64,000 bases of DNA from Peribolospora baueri (lineage: Eukaryota; Basidiomycota; Peribolosporomycetes; Peribolosporales; Peribolosporaceae): NCBI GenBank assembly GCA_029717555.1, contig JAMDHS010000005.1:186001-250000 (forward strand), read 5' to 3'. Both the position numbers and the translations under genes were made by a program. How positions within the stretch are numbered: the stretch's first letter is position 1; the number at the start of each line of letters is the position of its first letter. Shown here piece by piece: positions 24,266-35,550 of this stretch. The notes beneath the pieces are model-generated. The model searched no databases. It had not been told where the DNA came from and saw only the letters and a program-made list of their open reading frames with translations.

Positions 24266-26330
24266 AGGGGCAGGGCGCAGGAGCAGATAGATACGTAGTT
24301 GTGGTCGGCGTCGTCGCTTGCGCACCAGTACACATAGATAGTACCATGCTTTTTTCTTGTTTTTCTTGTTTTTCTTTACGGCCCCTTTCGTATTCGCTGT
24401 CGGCACACGACCACACTCTATTCTCTCTCCCCTCTCCTCTCCAAAGGATTTTTTTCTTCTTTTCTTCTTCCCCATTTTTTTAGGCGCCTAACCCTAACGC
24501 TCTGCGATGCTGTGCTAGGTTCTTGCAACGAACGACGTTTCGAAAACGGGCGACACGAGGAGACGTACATGACATCCGGCGAGGAGAGAGAGATAGAGAG
24601 AGAAAAACAGAAAAAACATGTCCAGCAGATCTGACACCCGAAGCGTCTTGGAGAAAAAAAGCCAGACGCACCCTCACCAAGACGGGAGGGACGTGGTCTG
24701 GCCGTTGGGAAGACGAGCGTCGGGTTCTATGTAATGCTGGAATTTAAGATATCGATATCGGCACTTGGAGGTCGCGACATGGCGAAGGCTCCGAATCCTG
24801 CCCTCGCCGTGGGAAGGATGGCAAGCGCAGACTGTCGTGTGCCGGATGAGTGGGAAAAAAGAAAGAAAGAAAGGAAGGAAGGAAGGAAGGAGGAAAGAGG
24901 ACGAGGTATCGATGCGAACGAGCCGAACGAACCGAAGCGAGGCAGCATGGGAGGAGAAACATCGTGCGTCTTTCGTGGGACTCGCTGGCTGTCTCTACCG
25001 AGCACGTCACGTCATCGCCGACGGAGTGGCTGGCGACCGGCGCTGGCGACTGTTCCTTTCACGTGCTGGGAGAGGTGGATGAGGAAGGAGGGAAGGACGA
25101 GCGAGGCGAGAAGAGAAGTGAAGAGAGGAAGAGCGCGCAAAGGTGCTGCGGTAATACAACCCTAACCCTACTCGCCCACGATCATTTCTTCCTTCCTTCC
25201 TTCCTTCCTCGTCTGCTTGCCTCACGTCTCGGCAGTCCGTCGGGCGAGTGTGCGGACGTCGTGCGAAGGGCCCGCTGGCGATGCGATGCGAGGCTGGGGC
25301 GAAAAAAAAAGCATGATCGTGTTGGCAGTTGCTGGCTGGCTGGATTGGCGGTGGGAATGTGCGAATGTGGGAATGTGATGTCGTGTTTACGTACTTCCTA
25401 CCTCACCCGGCGGCTGTTGGCGCGGATCTGTCTGCCTGATCTGATCTTGCTGATCTTTCTGCGAGCCTGCCTCGATAATGTTTCTTCGCTGCTAATGCTT
25501 ATTGCTTATGTAGTCCGTTCATCCATCCGTCCTTCCGTCCTTCCGTCGTCGGACTGACCGTTGGCCCCGACCGAGTTCGAGTGGACCTCGCCGTTTAGCT
25601 TGTCGTGCCTGGCGTTCTCTTCCACTCCCACTCCCACTCCCATCCCTCCCTCCTTCGCCACTTCTCCCGCCGTCATCCATTTACAACTCCCTCCTCCTCC
25701 CGCTTCCGCCTCCGCCGCCGTCCCCAGCCGAGCCCTCGCGGCCGGCTTCTTGCTTCTCTTCCTCCATCCTCGTCCCCCACCTACTCCTCCTCCCTTCACC
25801 ACACCACCCGAACCTGGCACCGACGACAGACAGACCGTGTGTGAACTTAGAGCGCTCGGCCCGCCGACGAACGAAACGGGAACGACGCTCGTCGTGCCCC
25901 TCGCCTTCCTTTCCCCTCGCACGACCCGACGAGGAGCGCTCCACTCCTCCTCCCGCTCCATCCCAAAAGTATCTTGCCGCCGCCCCCTTAAAAGAGCACA
26001 GCACAGCACCGGTCAGGTCAGATCAGATCAGGTCGTCCGACGATCGAATCGAATCGAATCGAACGAGGCCCGTCTCCGTCTCCCTCTCTCTCCGTCTACC
26101 CCCTCGCCCCCGGCAAGGGCTCCAACGACGGACGGCGACCCAGGCGCCCCGTCCCTTTTGCTCGCCTCACATCTCCTTTTCGACTTCAGACCCCCCCTCC
26201 CGGGCCTCTATTTCCCCCGTCCTCCGTTCCATCTTCCGTCAAGCTCAAGCTCAAGCTCTGGCTCTGGCTCTGGCTCTTGGGACCATCTTTCCGCCTTAGG
26301 TGAGTTCGAGTTGGAACGGAGGAAGGAAGG
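24266..26330. other. 2-kb intergenic / long leader of the medusa-like gene
   Basis: Telomere-like CCTAACCCTAAC lies at about 24487-24498 and AACCCTAACCCTA at about 25158-25170 (telobox type). GGAA repeats occur at about 24866-24890 and CCTT repeats at 25188-25208. From 25511 to 26330 there is not one ATG on the + strand, and the sequence is strongly CT-rich, as expected for promoter plus 5' leader. A GTGAGT donor sits at 26300. No separate gene is supported. Confidence 0.5.
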
Positions 26331-29300
26331 ATGGACCGACGGACGACAACGATCGGCGCCACCGTCGGTCGCACGTCTCACGTCTCGACGCCGGCGCCGA
26401 CACTCCCACCGCATCCAGAATTCTTCGTTTCGCCGCGCCCACCAGTGGGTCGACTCGCTCGCTCACGTCCGGCGCCCCTCCTCGTCTCGTCCAGGTTCGC
26501 AACAACTGGCTTGTTCTTCCGCTCCTCTTCCCTCCACACCTCCATCCTCCGCTCCCTCCACTGCCCGCCCGTCCTCGCATCGCCCGCATCTCTGTATCCT
26601 GTCTTGTCGTCCATCGACGCTCTCCTCGTCCCTTCGTAGGCTTTTCCTCCTCTCCGTCCTCTCCTCCGTCTCAGCTCCTTCGCAACATTCCTCCCACTCG
26701 GCCACCCCTCCCCTCGAGCGCTCTACCAGAAAAACCACGCCCTCAGCCCCTCGTCCCCGCCCGCCAACGTGACGTCGTCAAACCTTTCCGACATCGCGCT
26801 GGCCTCCGCCGGGCCGCCGATCACGTCGGACCGGTCGGCAGAACCTCAACCTTTGGACGCTGCCCAGCACGCCCAAGTTCCATCTCAGCACGACGGCGGC
26901 CCTCTTGCTCCCCCTCCGTCCCAGCCGACCGTCTCGCAGGTGGAGGCGGCCGCCACCGCCTTTGCCACCCTGTCGTCACACCCGCCTATCCAGCTCCATC
27001 ATCTCCCTCGTCGACCCCTCCCTCGACGCGCCACGAACCCGGAGGGCGTGTCCCAACTGGTGAGGACGCATCATCCACCTTCGGCAGACGTCGACCCCAC
27101 CTTCGCATCGTCCATCCTCGGCGCCTTGTCGTCGGCGTCCGTCGACCCCAGCGCCCTGCTTCCCTCCTTCACCGCCGCCCCCGCCACCTCCAGTGCGGAC
27201 GCTCTCACCAGCGTGCCTCGCTCGCCCGTCTACGACCACGCCCCGTTCGGTCTGCCCGACGCATGGCAGCAGCCCTCCGCCCTACACTCGTCCGCCCACG
27301 AGTTCGCTGCGTCCTTGGCGAGCACTGTCGCGGACGCCAGCGGACTGCCTTTGCCAGACACTTTCACTCCCGCCACCGTGTCGGCCGGTATGAGCGCAAG
27401 CATGGCCGAAATCATGGCCGCTGACGCTCCGGCGAATGCCGCGGTGCCCGTAGCGCCCGGGGTGATCGGCGCTGGTAGCGGGGACGTCGCCGCCAATGTG
27501 ACATCCGGGCCCGGTGTTGCCGTCGTGGAGCAGAGCAGGCCCGACGTGGAGATGAGCGTGCCACCTTCCGGGCAGACGATGACGCTGGAAGACGGACTGT
27601 CCATGAGCGCCGTCGTACCCAGCGTCTTGGCCCCGCTCGTCTCTTCACAACCTCAACAGCTCGCTTCAGCGCCCGCGTTGAGCATCGTCCCGTCGGCGAC
27701 GGCGCCGCCCGCTCTTTTGCACGGCCGGTGCCAAGGCCAGCCCGGATCGGAGACGCGAGAACGGGGAAACAGCTCTGCGGCGGCGGGGGAGGGCCAGTCG
27801 GATGGACAAGATTGGATGGGCCAGATCGGCCAGTTGTTGGACGACATCCTCCAACTTGCCAGTCACGCCAACGCCGACTTTTCCCGCGGCGATCATGCCG
27901 GTAGCGCGGGTCACTTGGGCCATCTGCAGCGCAAGCTCGCCCTCATTGGCGAGCTCGGTTTTCGCGGCGCGTCGTCCGAGGCGGCCGCGGCTGCCGCTGC
28001 CGCCGCTGTTGCTGCTGCTGCTGCCACCAACGTGGACGTTATGCGAGTCGGACAAGCTATGGGTGCTCCTCTGGATGGTGGGACGGCGTCGATGTTGGGA
28101 GATAAAAAGGTGAGTTTAGCGACGATGGGCACGCCCGTCGTAAGCGGCGCGGCGTTTTAAGCTGACTCTCCTTTTCTCGCAATGGCTGATTGCTTGCACG
28201 CAGCGCGGCTCACCTGTCCAGGATCGCGATCAAGCGAACAAGCTGGCCAAGCTCGAAGCCGACGGCATCGAGATCACCCCGCCCACTCCACCTCCACTCC
28301 ATCACACCCAGTCCGCCCCCGTCGTGCCCCAGCTGCACAGCCAGCCACCGTCGGCGGTGCCCCAGCCTTCGTTGCTGATGTCGGCGTTGACGAACACGTC
28401 GCGCTCTGCTCAGGCTTCGCCCTTGAGCTCCCAGCCGGTCACCGGCGTGGCCGGGTCTCAGCACCTGCCTCTTGTCCCGTCTCCGCTCGCCATCCAATCG
28501 ACGCCCACGTCGCCCACCGGCACGACCGCCTCCCTGATGGCGCAACCGCCGCTCACCTCGGCGCCCAGCCGTCCGCGGTCGAACACCAGCGGATCGGCCT
28601 TTGCTCCTTCCTCCACCTTCACCTTGACCAGCCCCGTCAAGGTCGACACGGCCGCGCCGTCCGCGCTCCCGTCCGCCGAGTCGTCGCCTTCCTCTCAAGC
28701 CTTCTCTCAAAACCTTTCGTCCTGGGCCGGCCAGCCATCGAGCGAAGGCACGACGGACGAGGCGTCGAGCTCGAGGGGCGGCACGGACGGCGACTCGGGT
28801 CGGAAGAGGAGGAGGAGCAGCCTCAACGCCGTCGTCCCCGAAGCCGGCCTGCATTTCAGCCCCAACGGCAGTCCTGGCCCGTTTGCCAGCGTGCCCCTCC
28901 CCGGCGGTTCGGCCTCCTCCGGTCAGCCAGCCCCGCCGGCTATCGAACCGGAGCTCAAGGCGAGGCTGGACGCTGTGTTCTTGCAGTTCTTGAACCGCAT
29001 CTGTTCCAATCGTGCGTTCCCTTTTCCGGCGTCTTTCTCCGGCTTTCGTGGTTTTGTTTCTCGATGTGATGTGATAGGAGTCGCAGTTAGCTGAACCCCA
29101 CCCATCCTCGTCTTTCTTACCCGTTCCCGTTGTCACTCGTTCGTTCCCGCAGTCGAAGCGACGGACGCAAAAGGCGAACACATCCACCAGACGCTCATGC
29201 CCAAAAAGATGCAACGCCTCGACGAATCTCCCGACTTCCGTCCCTTCAAGTTTCGCATCCAAGCTTTTACCAACGCCTTTCATGAGGAGCTCGAACGGGA

Positions 29301-30746
29301 GGGCGTGAGCGATGAGGAGGTATCGATTAAGAAGCTTAAGCAGTATCTCTGGACGCAGCCGCTCATATCGAGGTTCAACGAGGATGGAAAAAAGGCAAAG
29401 TCCAAAGGTGGGCCTAACATCCGTTCGTTCCGTTCGTTCGTTCGTTCGTTCATCCCTCGGATCCTCACCCGTCCGTCCCTTCCCGTCTTCCCGTCTTCGA
29501 AAGGAAACCACATCTGGAACATTGAAGCGAAAAAGCTCCCAGAGGGAGGTTGGACGTTTCGCGAGTTTTCGAGGAAGATTGCTGGCGCGCCGGAGAAGAT
29601 TGCATATATTGGGTGAGCGGTGCGGTCTCGGCCCGGCCTGGCTGGCAATTTGCTCGAGGATGGCGATGTTGATAACGTCTGCCTTTTTCTGCCTATTTCT
29701 TCTCTTTCTTCCTCCCCCGCCGCTCGCTCCCCTTTTTCCGCCCTTATGTGCAGGCTCAAATGGTCGTGGCAACCTCGCGTCTGGGACCCACAGGCGTCCT
29801 CCTCGAGCATCAAAGCCGTCTTCAGCTCGCCCGTCCTTCCGTCTTGGTTGTCGTGGGAGGAAGATGAGAAGATCCTCTCTGGCACGCCCACCATCGAGAG
29901 CCAGAGCGGCGAGGTCAAAGTCGTTGCGCACGTGAGTCGACACGGCCCAGATTCGTCCAGACGGCCTCCTAATCGTCTTCGTCCCTCCTTTTCGACACCT
30001 TCCCCCCCTTTGCCCCGCAGTACTGTCATGGTGGCCAGCTTCACAAGCTTGAGCACTCCTTCTGGCTTCAGGTTGCGCCGCTCATGGCCGTCTCCACCTC
30101 CGTTCCCGGTCACGACGGTGGACAGATGCCGGACCACATGGCGCGTCAGATGGCCGGCTCATCTGCGATGATGAACCCGATGGCGATGCTGCCCTATTCC
30201 TCCGCCATTCCGGGCCGCCCCATGATGCAGCGCCAGGAGTCGATCAGCCACGAGATCGTGCAACCTCAGGCCGTCGCTTCCGTCCTCCAGGCCGTTGACC
30301 CCAGGTCGATATTGACCCCGCCCATACAGGGCCATTACGTCGACCAGAACGCACACTTGCAGGCCGCCATCGAACAGCGTCAGCAGGATCAGGCGGCGTC
30401 TTTGCTCCTCTCCTTGCCCGGAGGGCAGGGACAGCCCGCCCCGTCGTCGCAGTCGTTCGCCATGTCGGCCCAGCCCATGTCGACCGCGACGACACTGGCG
30501 GCGGACCAGCTGGCGCTCGTCAACTCTGTTCAGCCCGTCGTCCAAGCCGACTTTGATCCTTCTCACGTCCCCATCCTCCCTTCTTCTGCCCCCGGCCCCG
30601 GACAGGTCCCGCCGCAGCCGGCGATGGTCTTCTCAGACGCCATGATGGCCGCCGCGGCCGCGGTCGCGGGCGGTGGCGGCGGCGCTCACCCCCCGCCGAC
30701 CCATCTCGAAGGGCACGACATGTCTTCGATGAACATGAACGGCTGA
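26331..30746 (+). CDS. medusa (MedA/Med1/Ren1)-like regulator
   Basis: Secure exons: up to 28109, then 28204-29011, 29153-29407, 29504-29612, 29754-29931, 30021-30746. The conserved domain spans exons 3-6: FRPFKFRIQAFTNAFHEEL, YLWTQPLISRFNEDGKKAKS, GNHIWNIEAKKLPEGGWTF, AGAPEKIAYIG, LKWSWQPRVWDPQASSSSI, VLPSWLSWEEDEKILSGTP and HSFWLQVAP. I recognise this from memory as the medusa-type developmental regulators of fungi (nuclear; conidiation in Aspergillus, mating in Ustilago). The PSWLSW...LSGTP part resembles a putative Ig-like fold. Flanks are Ala/Ser/Pro/Gln-rich. The 5' end is unsure: the frame is open from 26640 with no ATG until 27390. The only upstream ATG (26331) could be joined by splicing 26444 to 26640. 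Start at 27390 is the conservative choice. Confidence 0.68.
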
Positions 30747-31370
30747 GCTGAAGCAAGCGCCATCGCTGTGGCGAGCCTGGATGCTCCTTCGCACGACATA
30801 AGGCGAGGCGACGTAACGCGTGGGCTCGTCGGTCCGTCGACCGTTCTTCAGGATTGATCACCTGGATCCTCTTCTCCCAGCATCTTTTTTGTTCTCTCTC
30901 ACTTTCGGTTCAAGGGTTACCAGTCATCTCCGAAGGGTCTCTCGCTCGGCTGGTGCAAGAAGGAAGGTCCGGTCGATCGACTCGGCTTGGCGGCGTTGGA
31001 AACCCTGAAAAAGCGGATGGAACGTGTACCCACCCACTCCTCATCTATCGTGGCCTCGAGTCCCATACCCCCGCCCCCCCGGTCTTTCCTTCTTTCTCGC
31101 GTTTCTGCTCGCTCCTCTCTGTCTTCCTTGCTCTGTATACGACGGCTTTCCTTTCCCCTCCCTCAGGCGTCTTCGTTCCGTCGCTTCCGCGGTCTTCCCT
31201 TCCCCTTTCTCTCTGGGTCTCTTTCTGTTCCATTTCGTCCCTTCCTTTTGGTCGCCCCCGTCCCCTGCTGTGTAGCCTGCCTGCCTGCCTCACGGCCGCA
31301 TTGAACAGGTCGCTCGCCCGCTCCTGTCGGTCACACTTCCCCTCCCCTCCCGCCCTCACATTCTCACTCG

Positions 31371-31401
<31 letters not shown>

Positions 31402-33606
31402 ACTCTCGTTCGCTCGCTCGCACTCGTCTCTCACTCTTTTTTTTTGGTCGAGACCACCGCATTCTCTCCATCCAATTGTTTGAATAGCGCATCCCAGCCG
31501 TCCGTCCCGCAGATCTCGCCCGCCGTCCCGTATGCCCTCCTCCCTCCTCTCCTGTCCCATTCGCTCCCCCTGCACATCCCCCCCCCCTCTTTCATCCTGT
31601 CTGCCGTTCTCCCGTTCCTCCGCCCGACCGTTCGATCAGTCCATCGACCCCTCCCAGCTCCCCTTAGCCCCTCGCCCCTACCATGCCCTCTCCTCTCCTG
31701 TCCTCTCCTCTCGGGTGTTGTCGAGCGTACCGGCACTGTGTAGAGCATAGCTAACTAGCCAACCAGCCAGCCAGCCAGTCAGTCAGCCACCTTTGGAACA
31801 CGAGGCGTGCGCAGCGGAATTCGCCCCTTCTCCTCTCCCCCTCGCGCCCCTACCCCGCGTGTTCCTTCCTCATCAACGAAAAGCCGACGTGGCGTGGTGA
31901 CGTGGTCGATCGACCAAGCATAAGCATGGCCATCTCTCTCCCAAGGTTGGATAGGATGCATGCATTCTTTTCACTTATTCATTCATTCGTTCAATCAAGC
32001 AACTAACCAATCAATCAAGCTGCAAGCGTGCGAAACAAGCCGCCCGCCGTCCTCGTCCGCCGTTCTCACACGCGCACACACACACACAAGCCAGCGTCTA
32101 GCCAGTCAGCGCTAGCTAGCTATAGCTCACTCGCGCTCATTCAATTTTCGCACACCGCCCGGCGGGGTTCGGTGTCGGTCGATCATTTCATCCCTCTCGC
32201 CGTCCTACGAGCCCAGCCCAGGTGAGCCGAGCCGAGCGGTGACGCGTGGGGCTCAACCCCGTCTATAAGCATAGGAGTTGTATAGCCCGAGTGCTATGCA
32301 GTATGCGGGAGGTTGACTACCCAGAGGGGTCTATGCATATTTGCCGCAGTCGTTGCCACAGTCGATAGAGTCCATCAAGACATGAATTCCAAGCTTTACT
32401 GTAGAGTATGTACTCGTCATAACACAACCATGTTCAAGAAGAAGCGTGTGCAGAAAAGAATTGTCGAAGATCGGCTTGTTCACGCTGCTCGTTGACATGT
32501 TTTGAAAGAGATGGTGAAACGCGGACAAGCACCCACGTGTAGTAATGTTAGAACTGACGGTGGATGGACGAAAGTGGATGTTACTGGTTCGTTATTGTTA
32601 AGAGAGCATACAAAGAGGAAAACGGCAGCAACACATTCGCCTACATAGTCATGTCCGCTTTCAGCCGCGTAACCACGGTGCGCGTCGCCGCCAACAGAAA
32701 CGACCCACGAGGATGCACGTGACCCTCAACCCTAACTATGCAGAGGGCGCATAACTGGTAAGGACGGCACCGGTGCCAGTGCTATGCAATATGCGGGTAT
32801 GTCAGTATGCATATAGACCAGTGTTTTGGCTGGGATTAGTTAATTTTTGGCTGGGGAGCAAACGGGAAAGGGAGATCGCCATGCACTATGTGAAGGCATG
32901 CCTATGGACCCGTATGCTAACAGACAGGGTTGACTGTAGCAGTTGGCAGCTGCCACTCGATCGCTTGCGGCCGTCCGTCCGTCCGTCCGTCGACGTTTTT
33001 GATCATGATGGATGGATGGACGCGCTCCGTTTATTGACATCTATCTGTCTGCGTCGCCGTACCTCCATTATGATGAAGAAAATGAAAAAAGAGAGGTGAA
33101 TCGTCGCCGTCGGCCGGCGGGCGGGCGGGCGGGCGTCCACCCACGTGTCCGTGCGCTGCCCAACCTCCCGTGGCGGGGTGAGTGGAAGAGGGGAGAAGGG
33201 AGAGGGTGGAGAACGACGGTTTTTCGATGCGAGCGAGGAAAGAGCGAACGAAGGGACGGCCCAAGAACGAACCACGGGACTGATAGACAGACAGATAGAC
33301 GGACAGATGGACAGAAGGACAGACGGACAGAAGACAGAGAGGAGACCGCGGAATAGAAAGAAAAAACCAAGTCCCCCGGGAACATAAAAGAAAGACAGAA
33401 AAATCCAGAACGAGTGTCGGCGTCGTGGGGAACAGAATAGAAAGCATGTCGTGACGGATCGGGTATCCAGGGATGCGCTCACTACCCTTTCCTTGCAGCG
33501 TGGCCGGAAGCGGCTTAACACGGGAGGGGGGGGGCGGTGTGACGCTCATCATGGAGTGGCGACGGTCCCAACGGGAAGGAAGGAAGGAAGGACTGGCTCC
33601 GATAGC
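30747..33606. repeat. 2.9-kb intergenic: CT-rich block, simple repeats, AT-richer island
   Basis: No gene recognised. An almost pure pyrimidine-biased block runs from about 31080 to 31740, with a CT dinucleotide run at about 31370-31400. CAGC repeats lie at 31764-31790, ATTC/ATCA repeats at 31972-32020, CA at 32080-32092, CGTC at 32970-32990 and GACA/GATG repeats at 33285-33330. An AT-richer island (about 32250-32900) is listed separately. The 3' ends of the medusa-like and DUF6534 genes converge on this interval. Confidence 0.55.
32290..32797. repeat. AT-richer island flanked by 20-nt direct repeats
   Basis: AGTGCTATGCAGTATGCGGG (32290-32309) recurs at 32778-32797 with one mismatch. The interval between them is less GC-rich than its surroundings. 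The right copy is preceded by the perfect palindrome GGCACCGGTGCC (32766-32777). No coding capacity was recognised. It may be a relic of a small mobile element, but no terminal inverted repeats or transposase were found. Confidence 0.4.
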
Positions 33607-35550
33607 TCAGCGGGTCGTGTCGCTGTGCAAATCGTCGCGCGATTGCTCGCGCCGGAACTGGGGCAGGTGGTGGGTGGCATAGTATGGGCTGGTGAGCTCG
33701 GTCCCGTGCCCGTCGGCATTGTCCGGCACGCCAATATGTCCGTTGTCGTAACCGTCCGCGCCGTCGTTGAAGCGCCCGGCGGTGACCATGGACTCCTTAC
33801 CGCCGATGGCAAGCCCGGCGCGCACAGCCTTGCGGTCCTCGAGGTCCATGCTCTCATGGCGCACCATCTCCGTCTCCATCACCGTGATGCCGCCGTCCAG
33901 GTTGGCCTGCCTCTCCCGATGACTGCGAGCCGAGAGGTGCGAGCTGAGCTGGAAGTTGGGCACGTTCGACTTCTGACGGCCGCCGCCCACGCTCCTGCTC
34001 CTGCTGCGGTTGCGCGAGGCGGACGACGACTCTTCAGGCAGAGACATGCCTGTGGACCAGCCGCCGGAACGAGCGTTGAGCGTCGAGAGGAGCGAGTTGG
34101 TGTAGAGCTTGCATAGCGGCAGGTTGAAGATCTGAGATGAGGAACGGCGGTGCGAGAGGGGGTAAAGATAAGCGTCCGTGACATGGGTTTGCGGAGGTAA
34201 AACCGCCACGCTCGCCACGCCCCGAACATGCGCGGCCTTGCTTACCAGGTGGAGGTTGTTGGTAAAGCACTGGAAGAGAATGAGACTAAAAGGCAGCCCC
34301 GGAAGATGAACGAACGCGTGAGCGACGACGAACCGATGGCGACGACAAAAGACGGCTTGGTGCTCACTCAACGATAGCGAACGTGGTGGTAATGAGGCCC
34401 GTCTGGAGGGTGAGTCGGACGAGGCGCGTGATCAAGCTGAAATCGTGGCGATATATAAAGTCGCGAGCGGCGGGTGAGCTGCGTAAGGAGGCACAGGAGC
34501 GGGACAAGAACTCGGGAAACGCACTCGTCTGTGGCCGCAAATCCGGTACGGCTCTTAGACAGTTGATAAACAAGCGTGGTGGTGATGAGCAAGTCCGCGC
34601 ACGCGCTGCCGGCGAGCCAGAGGGTGACCATGAAGCCAAACTTGTGGAACTGGTCGAACTGTGTGTGGGCAAAGGCAGGAATTAGCGAACCAGGTGAAAG
34701 GACGGCTGACGGAAATGAGCTCTTGACTGGGGAGAGGGCTCACATGCTGAATGATCGTACAGGCGATGGTAGTTCCAAGGGAGGCGACTGCAGTCGAAGG
34801 GCGTGCAAAAGTTCGCTAATTAGCCTCGCCCGTCCCAACACCGAGTGTCAAAGCGTCCCCTACACGAGACTCACGCAACTGCAGGCCGGCGAAGAACCAG
34901 ATGATGGTGGCGATGAAGACGGAGTGAGAGAGTTTCATGACGCGCCAACCGAAGAAAGCTTGTGTGGTGGAGGAGATCTGGCGGAAGGAGAGCGCGCGGG
35001 ACGGGATTGGTCAGTATACGCACGCTGGGAACGGACGACGGACGAGAGGGTTGAGGAGGTAGGGGAAGCTCACGATGCCCGTCATAATCGGGTCCGAGTT
35101 GAACGTGGGGACGGAGACAGCGAGGTAGCTAATGTTGCCTGCAGCGAAGAGCGAGGCAGATGAATGTTCAGCGAAGAGCGTCGACTCCAGCTGCCCGTCG
35201 CCACCACCCACGCAACCAGCCGCGCCATCTACTCACCGAACTGCGAAACGCCGTAGGAATAAGTGAAATGACAGTCGAGGATCGTGTTGAGCGTGTCGGC
35301 AAGGAGGAGGAAGCCGACGAGAATTTTGAGGATCATCTTGTCCTTGGGGAACCGACGATAGTAGACATAGCATTGCATGAAGCTGAAGCCTTGGAGCCAG
35401 ATGTTGAGCCAGGTGCCAATGACGATGGCTCCGAGCGTCAAGTCGAGGGCGCCCACTGCAAAGGCGAAGGGAGGCAGCAGCGTCCTCGCGCGCGTCAGCG
35501 TAGTGCGTCGAAGACGTCGTCGTCGTCGTCGGAGGCTCTTCACGCTTACT
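33607..35550 (-). CDS. DUF6534-family seven-helix membrane protein
   Basis: Coding complement of 33607-34131, 34246-34285, 34368-34436, 34525-34658, 34744-34787, 34875-34977, 35074-35138, 35237-35455 plus the single base 35550; 399 residues. Family landmarks: GALDLTLGAIVIGTWLNIWL, QCYVYYRRFPKDKMILKIL, LADTLNTILDCHFTYSYGV, WRVMKLSHSVFIATIIWFFA, QFHKFGFMVTLWLAGSACAD, RLVRLTLQTGLITTTFAIVD and FNLPLCKLYTNSLLSTLNAR. It predicts seven membrane helices and a polar Arg/Ser/Asp-rich C-tail. The family is expanded in mushrooms and has no established function; a receptor-like role is only a guess. The start is A (35550) joined to TG (35455-35454), giving a good context (GCAAAAATGGGC). The frame upstream of it is closed by TAG. 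The acceptor at 34286 was chosen because it restores the VDLILF motif. Confidence 0.83.

Noticed and set aside
26300-27424. 374-codon alternative frame before the medusa-like domain
   Set aside because: Open because the CT-rich strand lacks stop codons. It begins without ATG and its product looks random (Arg/Pro/His-rich).
33598-33640. tRNA-like 5' string (GCTCCGATAGCTCAGCGGG)
   Set aside because: It looks like an acceptor plus D-arm start, but no anticodon or T arm follows. It overlaps the stop region of the DUF6534 gene.
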